Shown: positions 16,236 to 24,770, counted from the first letter of the stretch. The stretch is DNA of 45,491 nucleotides from a virus (IMGVR_UViG_3300024429_000004:1-45491), one strand, 5' to 3'. A program made the numbers and translations. The notes: generated by a model from the letters alone, not told the origin.

Positions 16236-16724
16236 ATGACTACAACAGCACAAGCAACGGCAACCCCGACGACGGTCGAACTCGGCGGCAGGCAATACTG
16301 CGTGAGCCCGTTGCGCGACAAGGACTACGGCGAGTTCGAGAAGTGGGTGCAAGATCGCTACATGGATTTGGCCCAGCGCAATCTGGATTCGCTTTCGCCC
16401 GAGAACCAGGAAAAACTCCTCCATCACGCCTACGATCAAGCGGCTCGAATCACAATGGCCAGCCCGGAGGCCGTCCAGGCGGTCATCACCATGGAGGGCT
16501 CGGTCAAGCTCCTGTGGCTTCACCTGCGCCGTGAGCAACCCGACTTGACCGAAGAGACGCTGTTTGACCTGTTGGTGGATAGCGGCACCCAAGAAGTTGA
16601 TGTGGCCGCGATGGACGCCATGACCAAGGCCATCGAGCGGGTGACGCCAAAGGTGCGGACCGCCCCGGCGTCCAAAGGCAAACGGGGCGCAAAAAAAAAG
16701 CGGATACCGACGCGGCGCCGGTAG
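16236..16724 (+). CDS. Tail assembly chaperone, short (G-like) product
   Basis: This is the zero-frame product, 162 residues, preceding the tape-measure gene. It has an N-terminal beta-type segment (VELGGRQYCVSPLRDKDY), an acidic helical middle and a basic tail (KRGAKKKRIPTRRR). It is the G part of a lambda G/GT-type chaperone pair that binds the tape measure during tail assembly. A classic slippery heptamer lies 24 bases before its stop, allowing a longer product (see the 16236-16906 entry). Confidence 0.88.
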   Translation: MTTTAQATATPTTVELGGRQYCVSPLRDKDYGEFEKWVQDRYMDLAQRNLDSLSPENQEKLLHHAYDQAARITMASPEAVQAVITMEGSVKLLWLHLRREQPDLTEETLFDLLVDSGTQEVDVAAMDAMTKAIERVTPKVRTAPASKGKRGAKKKRIPTRRR

Positions 16725-16906
16725 ACCGGGGAGAGCTGTATCGTCAACTGGCCACGCTCTACGGCTGGCCGCCGGAGGTGGTGGCGAACATGACGCCGGA
16801 CCAGCAGATGATGTACCTGGAGGGCGAACCTCGGGAGGGCTATAGGAGTTTCGCCACAATGGCAGAGGCGCAGGCCTATTTAGATCAGAGGGCCAAACAT
16901 GGCTAA
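16236..16906 (+). CDS. Tail assembly chaperone, -1 frameshift (GT-like) product
   Basis: A -1 shift at A_AAA_AAG (16694-16700) joins the upstream frame to a second frame read from base 16700 and ending at TAA 16904-16906, giving about 223 residues. The extension begins ADTDAAPVDRGELYRQLATL and includes YGWPPEVVANMTPDQQMMYL, the typical T-domain pattern (aromatic-G-W followed by a helix with TPxQxxxYL). The second frame has no start codon of its own in a sensible place and overlaps the tape-measure start by 8 bases. This is the conserved architecture of lambda G/GT. Confidence 0.88.
16694..16700 (+). promoter_or_regulatory. Programmed -1 ribosomal frameshift site A_AAA_AAG
   Basis: A run of nine A residues (16691-16699) followed by G contains the heptamer A AAA AAG in the zero frame, the same slippery sequence used in bacterial dnaX. 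Slipping one base back places the ribosome in the T-domain frame. The surrounding codon phase (GCA AAA AAA AAG) confirms the register. Confidence 0.87.
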
Positions 16907-18680
16907 TCCATCGGTCACCATCGACCTAGTAGCGCGGGACAAGCGCTTCAACGCGGCGATGACGCGCCTACAGGGCGTGCTCAGAAATGTCGCGGCGCGC
17001 ATGCAGCGCGTTTCCCAGGCTGCCCGCCGGATGCTGCTGGTGGGCGGCCTGGCAATGGCCGGACTTTTGAAAGCAGCGTCTGATTACGAAGAGACTATCT
17101 CAAAGTTTAAGGCCGTGTTCAAGGACCAGAGCGATGCCGCTCAAAAGTGGTCGGTTGATACGGCCAGAGTCCTGAACCGATCTCGCACAAATCTTCTGGC
17201 CTATATGGCTACATTGCAGGATACATTTGTGCCCTTTGGTTTTGCACGAGATCGGGCGTTTGAGCTATCCAAGCAGATCACACAACTCGGTATTGATCTA
17301 GCATCATTTAACAACATGGCTGATAGTGAGGCGATTCAGCTACTTACCTCGGCTCTTGTTGGTAATCACGAAGCAGTTCGCCGTTTTGGTGTCCTCATCA
17401 CACAGGCGACATTGAATCAGAAGCTGTTTCAAATGGGTATTGCTGGTGGCACCAAAGCAGCCACAGAGCAAGAGAAGGTTCTCGCCCGTATCGCACTGTT
17501 ATTAGAAATGACATCTGACGCTCAAGGAGATGCTGCACGAACTGCCGAATCATTTGCGAATCAGCTTAAGGGACTCACGGCGGATGTAACTGACCTCGCC
17601 GTGGCACTCGGTCAAATCTTCATACCACGCATTGGACGTCTTCTCGAATTATTCAGGCGCATGACAAGTGCAGCTAAGGAATGGATCGCGCAAAACGTCG
17701 CACTAGCTAGAACGCTGGGGGACGTAGCACTTGGCGTCGGGGCGGTAACTTTTGCGGTTGCTGGTCTCTCCGCCGCTTTGGCTACGCTCGGTTTCGGCGC
17801 TGCGGGGCTTGCAGCTCTTAGTGCCTATGGGGCAAAGCTGGCCGTTGTCGCTGCTGTGATCGCGAAAGCGACGGCCGTACTGGCCGTACCCGCGCTTGTA
17901 GGTGGAATCGTTTGGGCTTGGGTCGATCAGGCTAATACCATCAAACGTGCTGCGGCAGAGGCAGAGTATTACAATGAACGGCTGGCGGCAATCGGCCGGA
18001 CATTTAGGGACTTGGCGTTGAATCCAACGCTTGCAAACCAACTCCGGGCATGGCAGGACATCAGGACGAATCTCAAAGACGTAGTCAAGACGCTGGGCGA
18101 TGCCTATCAGCCGATGCTGGACAATGCCATGCGCCGCGTTCTGGAGATACAACTCGCAATCAAGAAAGCCACCGCTGAACCCACACGTAGACGAGATATT
18201 CTTGCTCCCTTCCGTGGTGTACTCGAACTATTGCGAACGTTCGCGGACTTGAACGAGCGCGGTCAGCAATTCAACGATCAACTCCAAGAGCAGGCAGACC
18301 GCATCAAGGAGATCACGAAGACCACGCACGAACGTGTGCAAGAGGAATTGAAGCTGTTGGAAATACTACGGCTGCAAGGCTTGATTACAGAGCAAGATTA
18401 CGCCCGTCGCCGCAAGCAATTGGCCGAACAAGCTGCCCAAACGAGTGGGCAGGCACTAGCCGGTACATTTGAGGCCCTTACTGCAACGCATCGGCGCATT
18501 CAACAAGCGGCACTACGGCGAGCTGATCCAACTATCGCACCCATCGTACAGACCGCCCAGAACACGAAGATGGCTATCGCCGTCCAAGAGAAGATAGCAC
18601 GCGCGATCAAGAACGTACTCGATTGGTTGAAGAACATTCCGCAGCCCGGCACTGCGCTAGTCGGCATATACGGACCATGA
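16899..18680 (+). CDS. Tail tape measure protein
   Basis: The 593-residue protein is predominantly helical. It begins PSVTIDLVARDKRFNAAMTRL (typical of the family) and has a central pair of hydrophobic stretches at about 270-345 (VGAVTFAVAGLSAALATLGF; VIAKATAVLAVPALVGG), then a long coiled-coil C-terminal half. It sets tail length; 593 residues at about 0.15 nm per residue would give a tail near 90 nm. No lytic transglycosylase or peptidase domain is visible, so DNA entry through the wall is not aided by a recognisable enzyme here. Confidence 0.92.
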   Translation: MANPSVTIDLVARDKRFNAAMTRLQGVLRNVAARMQRVSQAARRMLLVGGLAMAGLLKAASDYEETISKFKAVFKDQSDAAQKWSVDTARVLNRSRTNLLAYMATLQDTFVPFGFARDRAFELSKQITQLGIDLASFNNMADSEAIQLLTSALVGNHEAVRRFGVLITQATLNQKLFQMGIAGGTKAATEQEKVLARIALLLEMTSDAQGDAARTAESFANQLKGLTADVTDLAVALGQIFIPRIGRLLELFRRMTSAAKEWIAQNVALARTLGDVALGVGAVTFAVAGLSAALATLGFGAAGLAALSAYGAKLAVVAAVIAKATAVLAVPALVGGIVWAWVDQANTIKRAAAEAEYYNERLAAIGRTFRDLALNPTLANQLRAWQDIRTNLKDVVKTLGDAYQPMLDNAMRRVLEIQLAIKKATAEPTRRRDILAPFRGVLELLRTFADLNERGQQFNDQLQEQADRIKEITKTTHERVQEELKLLEILRLQGLITEQDYARRRKQLAEQAAQTSGQALAGTFEALTATHRRIQQAALRRADPTIAPIVQTAQNTKMAIAVQEKIARAIKNVLDWLKNIPQPGTALVGIYGP

Positions 18681-18683
18681 CCA

Positions 18684-19517
18684 ATGGCAGCCATAACAGT
18701 CGAACATGCTGAACGCGATGACTCCCCCCAAACGCGGCGCGAGGGACTTCAGTTCGTAGCCACCCGGACACTTCAATGCGCATGGGAGGACCGCAAGAAG
18801 CTGGAAGCCGAACTGATAGCGTGGCCCGGCCATTTGTATCCCCATGCGACGAACATGCAGGCACGAGTACACAGCGTAGCGGTCAAGCCGTTTGGTAAAC
18901 AGGCCGCTGATGAAGATGGGCTTCCGGTATATATCGATGCGGTGCTGACTGTTGAATACCGAACGCCGGGCGCTTACACAGCGAGGAGTATCAGTGGTAC
19001 TGCCGATAGTGTATCGGGTAGTCAGATTTACAGTGATGTCAAATACGTTGAAAGCATCGAACCAGCGATCGACAACGTAGTGCTGGATCATTCCCGATTT
19101 TTGTGGGAAGACTACACAAAACTGGAACCCGCTGAAGCGCCCAGTCTGGCGCTTCCAAGTTGGGAATATTCTTTTCACGTGCTCAATGGAACCTTTATAC
19201 CGCCGGTGGCTCAAGAGGCTACTGGCAAGGTGAACAGTGGCGCGTTGACAACCCGCTTGGGGCACTTGTTCTTTAAGCCCGAGACCTTACTCTACCTCGG
19301 TCCATCAGTTAGCCGGACGATGGAACCGGGTCAAAGCGGCAGTCGGTTGGACATTCTACACAGATTCCTGTTCAAGCCCACCGGATGGAACCACTATGCC
19401 AGGTCAGCCGCGCCTACGGGCATGGAGAAATTTCAACGCATTGTACTTATAGACGCCGAAGATACTCCGTATAATACGTATGAGTTGATCAACTTGTTCA
19501 ACATCACGTTTGGATAG
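18684..19517 (+). CDS. Minor tail protein (distal tail region)
   Basis: The 277-residue product follows the tape measure by three bases, the position of distal tail proteins. It is mixed alpha/beta with many aromatic residues, including a central WEYSFHVLNGTFIPP and RLGHLFFKPETLLYLGP, and a C-terminal YNTYELINLFNITFG. I see no hydrolase motif. A role in the tail tip is inferred from order and composition. Confidence 0.6.
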   Translation: MAAITVEHAERDDSPQTRREGLQFVATRTLQCAWEDRKKLEAELIAWPGHLYPHATNMQARVHSVAVKPFGKQAADEDGLPVYIDAVLTVEYRTPGAYTARSISGTADSVSGSQIYSDVKYVESIEPAIDNVVLDHSRFLWEDYTKLEPAEAPSLALPSWEYSFHVLNGTFIPPVAQEATGKVNSGALTTRLGHLFFKPETLLYLGPSVSRTMEPGQSGSRLDILHRFLFKPTGWNHYARSAAPTGMEKFQRIVLIDAEDTPYNTYELINLFNITFG

Positions 19518-19543
19518 GGAATGACCCTGCCTAAGGCGCTTAC

Positions 19544-19969
19544 ATGAATCCACATCTGCTACGTACTCCACATCCCGGTGATCCGCTAAGTGCCGAACAG
19601 GGAGCGCTTATCACTCAGTTGTTGCGCCGGACATTCACGGGCGCTGGGGTCATGCAGACTTCGCGGGGTTGGACCATCACCCAGCGGCCCTCTACGCCTG
19701 TCGCAGCGCAACGCCTCGTTCGCATCACGGCCGTCCTATCCGATCGACTTCGCTGCCAGGAAGTGCGGATGATTGATTGGCGGGAATGGCAGAACGTGGG
19801 CGAGATATTCGACGCCGCGGCCTGGCCATCACAGGAACTTAGTGACTACGAGGGCGCGGACCAGATCATTATGAAGGCCGAGAAGTACGGCACGTACTGG
19901 GTTGTGCAGTTGATGGGCGATCGTCTGCACGCGGTCTACCCGGACGCATTCTGCGAGGCCTGCGCTTGA
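19544..19969 (+). CDS. Tail-tip module hypothetical protein (141 aa)
   Basis: The protein lies between the distal-tail gene and the cysteine-rich tail protein, one base from the latter. It contains a central beta region (QRLVRITAVLSDRLRCQEVRM), a WREWQNVGEIFDAAAWP segment, and ends with FCEACA, which may bind metal or form a disulfide with the following cysteine-rich protein. No family recognised. A structural tail role is inferred. Confidence 0.5.
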   Translation: MNPHLLRTPHPGDPLSAEQGALITQLLRRTFTGAGVMQTSRGWTITQRPSTPVAAQRLVRITAVLSDRLRCQEVRMIDWREWQNVGEIFDAAAWPSQELSDYEGADQIIMKAEKYGTYWVVQLMGDRLHAVYPDAFCEACA

Positions 19970-19970
19970 C

Positions 19971-21566
19971 ATGCTACTCGCCAACCAATGCTGTTGGCTG
20001 CTATTCACCGAGGTCCGGGCCAATCGCCCGACGACCATCGAGGGCGTCAACATCCCGATAGGCAAGACCTTTTGGGTGGCGGACGAGATGATCGACAGCC
20101 TAAGACCGGAGGGTGGCTGCCAACGACTCGTCGGTCTGCTGGTCCGTCATCCGACCGATCAGAGGATGCGGATACGCATCTGCAACTGCCCGGACGTCTG
20201 CTACCTGGAAGGGAAGATGACCCGCGATCCGGTCAGCCAACGGATGAAGTTCAAGGCCGAGATACCGCAAGACTGCTGCCAGTGTGAGGTCCAGCTTCGT
20301 ACCCTGCCGTATTGTCAACCCGTCCTGGACGTGCCGAAGGACTGTTACGACGTCACGTCCTACGATACGTGTGATCCCCCAACGTATAGCGATCAGCTTC
20401 ACAGCGGTACGGGTGTGTGTTACCCACGCGGCACGCTGTTCGAGACGACCTTCCCGGTCGTCATCACCCATGATGCTCGCCTCTATTACTTCAAAGAGGT
20501 TACGACCTACCTCTGTAGCCAGACCGCGACCACGCGCCGCAGTCGTTACGTGTCCTTGACGCTGCCTACGGAGGACGAATGCCCCGGGCGCTGCCAGGTC
20601 ATAATAGAGGCCCTTTACGAGCTGCCCTGTTGCCAGTGCGAGATCCGGCTGGTCTCTACCCCTAGCGCAAATGAAGACATAACGATCAGCCACAAGGACT
20701 GTGATAATCAAGGGCTGATAGTTCACTACGGGGATGTGCTCTGTTACCCGGCAGAGGACATAGTTGGTATCGATCTGCCGCTGACCATCAACGTAGGGGG
20801 CGAGACGTGGCGCTTTAAGCACGTGGAATGGTCTGTCTGTTATGATCCAACTCCGGTGACCTACTGGTGGGCTTCGTGGACAATCCACCTGCCGGACCTC
20901 ACACAGTGCCCGACCGACTGCTGGGTCCAGCTCCATGCCTACTATGTGCTGCAGTGCGTCGATAAGGGGTGCCTGGCCCTTATGGAGTTCATGAATAGCC
21001 CCAAATGGATTTTCGCTGGCCAATGTACTGTCGAACCATTAGATTGCTTCAGACTTCCGATTACCGGGTGCGGCGATCATCGTTGTATGGGCTGTCACGC
21101 CTGGGCCATGGAAAAAGCCGAGAACTATTTCCATGGGCTTGTCGTGCCGTTAGAAATACGGGACTGTGATTTGCGCTACATTTCGGGCCACCTTGAAGAG
21201 AGCGTGTGTCACGCCAGTGGTGAATGCATTATCACCAACTTCATCGAGTATGAGGTGCTGCTACGCATAAACTCGTTCCACTGGAACTGCGAGTCGGGTG
21301 AAACCACGATCTGTGGTAAGTTAGCCATCTTTGCCAAAGCGGGGTGGGGACAGACTATGGCGTGTTTCGAGGCGGGCTACTGTCGCGATTGCGAGGGCAC
21401 ACACGTGGGGAGTACGGCATATATGGGGACACATGCAAATGATCCGGTACTGATCGGCTTCTACGACACATGGGGAGAGGCTGCGCAGGCGACGATCAAC
21501 TGGCTGGAAACCAAACAATGGATGTTCGTCCCTGACGCAATCGGCGGTAATCTGATTTTGGAATAG
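19971..21566 (+). CDS. Cysteine-rich tail-tip protein with internal duplication
   Basis: This 531-residue protein contains 39 cysteines by my count (about 7%), very high for a cytoplasmically assembled virion protein. Residues about 102-223 and 224-330 are tandem copies of one unit. Each begins CCQCE(V/I)(Q/R)L, continues through a GVCYP/VLCYP hairpin and ends near C-x-x-x-C then a YELP/YYVL strand. A third cysteine-dense part (about 330-531) has CGDHRCMGCHAW and CFEAGYCRDCEG, which resemble zinc knuckles. It probably forms the rigid tail tip or host-binding hub, stabilised by metals or disulfides. No named family is recognised, and its enzymatic activity, if any, is unknown. Confidence 0.65.
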   Translation: MLLANQCCWLLFTEVRANRPTTIEGVNIPIGKTFWVADEMIDSLRPEGGCQRLVGLLVRHPTDQRMRIRICNCPDVCYLEGKMTRDPVSQRMKFKAEIPQDCCQCEVQLRTLPYCQPVLDVPKDCYDVTSYDTCDPPTYSDQLHSGTGVCYPRGTLFETTFPVVITHDARLYYFKEVTTYLCSQTATTRRSRYVSLTLPTEDECPGRCQVIIEALYELPCCQCEIRLVSTPSANEDITISHKDCDNQGLIVHYGDVLCYPAEDIVGIDLPLTINVGGETWRFKHVEWSVCYDPTPVTYWWASWTIHLPDLTQCPTDCWVQLHAYYVLQCVDKGCLALMEFMNSPKWIFAGQCTVEPLDCFRLPITGCGDHRCMGCHAWAMEKAENYFHGLVVPLEIRDCDLRYISGHLEESVCHASGECIITNFIEYEVLLRINSFHWNCESGETTICGKLAIFAKAGWGQTMACFEAGYCRDCEGTHVGSTAYMGTHANDPVLIGFYDTWGEAAQATINWLETKQWMFVPDAIGGNLILE

Positions 21567-21574
21567 GGTATTCG

Positions 21575-21847
21575 TTGAACGTCGGTACCAGCATGAGAAC
21601 AAGACGCATAGTTGTGGGAGCGGCCAGGAAAGCAATAAGCTATGTCAGAGCAGAAATCGGTCCACGCCTGACGGCCGAGGCCATCCAGGCCCGACTGGTG
21701 ATCTGTGAAGCTTGCGATCGATGTGAGCGGGAGGGAGAGAGATTGTATTGTAAACAATGCGAGTGTGGCCAGTGGTGGCGGAGTGAACTGCACGTTAAGA
21801 TAACAATGGCGCGGGCGCGCTGCCCGCTGAACAAGTGGGAGATATGA
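21575..21847 (+). CDS. Zinc-ribbon protein of the tail module
   Basis: This is a 90-residue frame starting at TTG 21575, or 84 residues from ATG 21593. The C-terminal half has four CxxC-type groups: CEACDRC, then YCKQCECG, then ARCPLNKW at the end. This pattern (CxxC, CxxCxC, CPxxKW) recurs in small phage zinc-ribbon proteins encoded next to tail fibre genes. It likely helps fold or attach tail-tip proteins, possibly the cysteine-rich protein before it. It ends two bases before the fibre gene. Confidence 0.6.
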   Translation: MNVGTSMRTRRIVVGAARKAISYVRAEIGPRLTAEAIQARLVICEACDRCEREGERLYCKQCECGQWWRSELHVKITMARARCPLNKWEI

Positions 21848-21848
21848 G

Positions 21849-23147
21849 ATGAGTCAAGTGTACTGGGTCGGTGGTGCTCCTGCCGTGGCGCAGATCACAA
21901 AGGTAACCGTGGGCGGGACACTGGCCGGTGAGACGTTCACGATCTCGATCGGCGGGGAGGTCATCGCCACACATACGGACGGCACGACCAACATCGCTGA
22001 TACGGTTGCCGCGCTGGTAGCTGCTTTCAATGAATCAACTTGTCCCTACGCGGCCGGAATAATCGCCGCGACCGATGACGACCCGGATGTCGTACTGACG
22101 AGCGAAGTGGACGGTATGCCGTTCGTCATAACGATTAACACGCCGGGCGGATCGGCCACCCTCGAACAGGCCACGCCGACGGCCAGCGCGGGGCCGAACC
22201 ACTGGGACGATGGGAATAACTGGAGCGACGGCGGCCCGCCTGATGATTCTGATAGTGTCATCATAGATGACCCAGATGCTCGCATTCTGTGGGGCATGGA
22301 TCAGAATGCGCTTACGAGTCTTGTTCTGCACCTGAATACTTTTTCGCTCTTGGGACTTCGTCGTGACATATTTATTACGTCGGCGGATGGTACGGCCCAC
22401 AGCGCCCATAGGCCAGAATACCGCTATCAATGGCTCTCCGCCGGATTCGCTGAGATAAACATAGGTAAGCTGACTGGAGGTAATATACCAGCAATCGGAC
22501 GATGCAAGATCGAACAGAACCAAGCAGACGCTAGCGTAGTCGTGCATCATACTGGTAACGCGAGCCTGGACCCAAACTTGCCATCTGTACGTTTCCTCAC
22601 TTCTGGTATATCTGTAACAGATGGCTTTGACATTCTGATCAACGATGCCCCTGGGGGCGTTGGTTTTGGCCTAGATAGAGATGGGGACGTAGAATGCGTA
22701 CTCGGCGATGTCAAAGTCCGGGGAGCCAACAGCAAGGTCGATTACTGCGTATACAGCAGCTCGGGCTATTTGACCATATGGTGGGATGCGTGGATTCAAG
22801 AAGCGGGCACAACGCGGATATACAGCGGGATACAGTCACCGAGTACCCTACCTGCTATGGTCGTTAATGGTGGAACGGTCTACTTAGAACCATACATGTT
22901 AATGGCGGGCCTCACTATCAATGATAGTGGAACAGTGTATGAGACCAATGTCGTATTGGAATCGGACGAGATTACCACAGTGAATCTAAATCGCGGCGGG
23001 CATCTCGACATGACTGGCAGCCGCGGCACCAAGACATATACGACGGTGAATCAGGAGAAAGGGTCTACTCTCGTTCGGAACGATTTGTTGACCATAGGGA
23101 CCTGGAATCTGCCGGCCGATCAAGACTACACCATGGCCCTGACGTAG
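21849..23147 (+). CDS. Tail fibre / spike-like protein
   Basis: The 432-residue protein begins with a beta module (GETFTISIGGEVIATHTDG, then ADTVAALVAAFN, about 15-110) that resembles the inserted modules of the decoration protein. There follows a WDDGNNWSDGGPPDDSDSVIIDD segment and then repetitive beta strands through the C-terminus (about 150-432) with right-handed beta-helix character. This is typical of a phage fibre or spike that binds cell-surface glycans. No catalytic acidic cluster can be assigned by eye, so binding rather than cleavage is the safer call. Confidence 0.68.
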   Translation: MSQVYWVGGAPAVAQITKVTVGGTLAGETFTISIGGEVIATHTDGTTNIADTVAALVAAFNESTCPYAAGIIAATDDDPDVVLTSEVDGMPFVITINTPGGSATLEQATPTASAGPNHWDDGNNWSDGGPPDDSDSVIIDDPDARILWGMDQNALTSLVLHLNTFSLLGLRRDIFITSADGTAHSAHRPEYRYQWLSAGFAEINIGKLTGGNIPAIGRCKIEQNQADASVVVHHTGNASLDPNLPSVRFLTSGISVTDGFDILINDAPGGVGFGLDRDGDVECVLGDVKVRGANSKVDYCVYSSSGYLTIWWDAWIQEAGTTRIYSGIQSPSTLPAMVVNGGTVYLEPYMLMAGLTINDSGTVYETNVVLESDEITTVNLNRGGHLDMTGSRGTKTYTTVNQEKGSTLVRNDLLTIGTWNLPADQDYTMALT

Positions 23148-23168
23148 GAAACGGAAAGGCGGTACGCC

Positions 23169-23528
23169 GTGATTAGTGTGATGACCAATCGCAACCAATC
23201 GTTGCTGGGGCTGTTGCTGATCATCGTCTGGGCGGCAATCATCCTGGCCTGCATCATAAGCGGGTGCGCCACGCTTCGCTTGGCCGATGACGTGGGCGAA
23301 GTCCGCACGTCGCTGATCGCGGCTGAACAGCGGATCGGTGAGGTTGACGCCCGGATCGGTGAGATCAACATCGGGGGCGGCGGCGACAACCTGACGACCT
23401 GGATACTGGCGGCGGGTGCCGCGCTCTACTACCCGATGGTCGGGCGTCGCCTACGAAAGCGCTGGGAGAAGGGCGTCAAGCGAAAGCGGTGGGAGAAGCA
23501 TCTCCAGACACAAAACGGCAAGACGTGA
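23169..23528 (+). CDS. Lipobox plus C-terminal TM protein (u-spanin-like candidate)
   Basis: The protein is 119 residues from GTG 23169 (ATG 23181 possible). An N-terminal hydrophobic segment ends in a lipobox-like IISGC at about residues 33-37. It is followed by a heptad-rich helix (VGEVRTSLIAAEQRIGEVDARIGEI), a glycine linker, a second hydrophobic segment (TWILAAGAALYYPMV) and a strongly basic tail. Lipid anchor plus C-terminal TM is the topology of unimolecular spanins, which fuse inner and outer membranes at lysis. Position as the last late gene before the terminator is compatible with this. It is shorter between the anchors than known u-spanins, so the call is tentative. Confidence 0.5.
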   Translation: MISVMTNRNQSLLGLLLIIVWAAIILACIISGCATLRLADDVGEVRTSLIAAEQRIGEVDARIGEINIGGGGDNLTTWILAAGAALYYPMVGRRLRKRWEKGVKRKRWEKHLQTQNGKT

Positions 23529-23546
23529 GCGCTCCGTCTTTGCCTC

Positions 23547-23585
23547 CGCGGCCCGTGGGCTACGGCTCGCGGGCCGTGTTTGTGC
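23547..23585 (+). terminator. Terminator-like hairpin closing the late operon
   Basis: A 12-14 bp GC-rich stem (from 23547 pairing out to 23578) closes on a TACG tetraloop at 23561-23564 and is followed by a short T-rich tail (tgtttgtg). It lies 18 bases after the last late gene and faces the leftward genes beyond. Confidence 0.65.
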
Positions 23586-23781
23586 TAATCTGGCACAGAT
23601 TAGTAAGTCATTAGCAAGTGGTGCGCGGGACAGGCCGGGTGCAGCCTGACGGAGTGGACTCGGCAGGCTATTGTACGAGCGACAAAGCGGGGCAAGTAAG
23701 GCCCGTCGACCTGCTTAACTCGTTTGCAGCAAAGGGGTTAGGGCGCCGGCTGGGGTCACCACGGCCAATCCGTCGACCCGG

Positions 23782-24492
23782 CTAACGGAGATCCCAGCCT
23801 TCACGGCTTGCACGCCCGGCAGGGCTTCTTGCCGTTGAACTCGGCGTCGATGCGGGTGACGTGCGAGGATGGCAATTGAAACAGTGGCTAAAACGTTGTG
23901 GTTTTCTCAAGGAATGTTGTGATTCATTCCTGGAGCATTCCGGCAGAACTTGAAACCATATCCCGTTGAGCTTGCCTTCGACAAAGTAGGGGAAAGGCTG
24001 GTCAAAAGAGAGTATGCCCGTGGGCGGAAGCGTTCCCCAGCTCCGCCAGAAGCCTACCCCAGCATTGGGAGTGGGTGTCTTCGCCAAAAATCTAAGCAAG
24101 TACACCTTCAGAGCACTCCCATCCACGGGCAGCTCTTGACTAGGCGATACTGTGCCGCGGTAGAACAATCGCCCGACCGCCCACCAGTCCTCGGCAGAGA
24201 CGCCACGCACCGGATAAAACTCTACATCCCGACTCTCCCAAGAAATGCCGATCATTTTCCACAATCCCTGGAACTCGAATCGCTCCGGGTCCCAAGCCAA
24301 AGAAATCTCAAACACATCGAATGACGCGGGCTCTTTCGCATGCGCCCAAAGCCGTAGCTCGAACACCTCGCCGACCCTTACCCACTCTGCCGGACCTATC
24401 CCCGCCCCCTGCCCTAGGCTCAGGTGTACGTCGATCAGTTGTGCCGGCGACAGAGAAGTCAACATCAACCAAATCCATAGACTTTTCATCAT
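23782..24492 (-). CDS. Secreted cohesin-like protein (possible lysogenic conversion gene)
   Basis: The 236-residue protein has an N-terminal signal peptide (SLWIWLMLTSLSPAQ). Residues about 18-160 have the cohesin / carbohydrate-binding-like pattern: FDVFEISLAWDPERFEFQGL, a middle strand region, and ALKVYLLRFLAKTP. A second phage protein at 41635-42264 has the same layout. It is transcribed leftward, against the late operon, in a two-gene unit with the 24492-24710 gene whose end it overlaps; this is the usual place for genes expressed from a prophage. The last 45 residues are low-complexity, and the DNA there also encodes a more protein-like tail in another frame, so the true C-terminus may be frameshifted. 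Confidence 0.6.
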   Translation of the reverse strand: MMKSLWIWLMLTSLSPAQLIDVHLSLGQGAGIGPAEWVRVGEVFELRLWAHAKEPASFDVFEISLAWDPERFEFQGLWKMIGISWESRDVEFYPVRGVSAEDWWAVGRLFYRGTVSPSQELPVDGSALKVYLLRFLAKTPTPNAGVGFWRSWGTLPPTGILSFDQPFPYFVEGKLNGIWFQVLPECSRNESQHSLRKPQRFSHCFNCHPRTSPASTPSSTARSPAGRASREGWDLR

Positions 24493-24710
24493 CAGGCAAA
24501 CCTCCTCTTGCTGATTACCTCTCTCTTGGCGAACAGCCCCAGCGAAATCTCCTCAGCCAGCCACCAGCCAGGATGCCCGGGCGCGGACAGCACGTCATGC
24601 TCCCGGAGCCAGGCGGCTACCCCCACGGAATCATAGGCGGTCCCGTTCTCGGCGGCCAGGCTCGCCGCCAGACGGTCGAGGTCGAGCTGGATCAGAAACG
24701 AGTCGGCCAT
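24492..24710 (-). CDS. Hypothetical protein of the leftward unit (72 aa)
   Basis: The 72-residue protein has an acidic N-terminal helix (LIQLDLDRLAASLAAENG), a middle VAAWLREHDVLSAPGHPGWWLAEE segment and a basic end. Its last base overlaps the start of the cohesin-like gene, so the two probably form one transcript. It starts near a divergent intergenic region with an inverted repeat (24734-24770). No family recognised; a small regulator or accessory protein of lysogeny is possible. Confidence 0.55.
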   Translation of the reverse strand: MADSFLIQLDLDRLAASLAAENGTAYDSVGVAAWLREHDVLSAPGHPGWWLAEEISLGLFAKREVISKRRFA

Positions 24711-24733
24711 ATCACACCAAAAGGGTCAGAATT

Positions 24734-24770
24734 CGCCAGCCCGATAACGTCCAGTTTCGCTTGGCTGGCG
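24734..24770. promoter_or_regulatory. Inverted repeat in a divergent intergenic region
   Basis: CGCCAGCC at 24734-24741 is repeated inverted as GGCTGGCG at 24763-24770. The pair lies between the leftward gene at 24710 and the rightward start at 24844, where promoters for both would be expected, so an operator or RNA hairpin is plausible. Confidence 0.4.

Noticed and set aside
19174-19190. Additional parS-like sites at other CACGTG palindromes
   Set aside because: Sites near 19180, 38944, 9557 and 43997 share only the central CACGTG or one half; none keeps the GTTTCACGTGAAAC palindrome.
20100-21023. Long leftward ORF (307 codons)
   Set aside because: It is entirely antisense to the cysteine-rich tail gene and has no recognisable motif.
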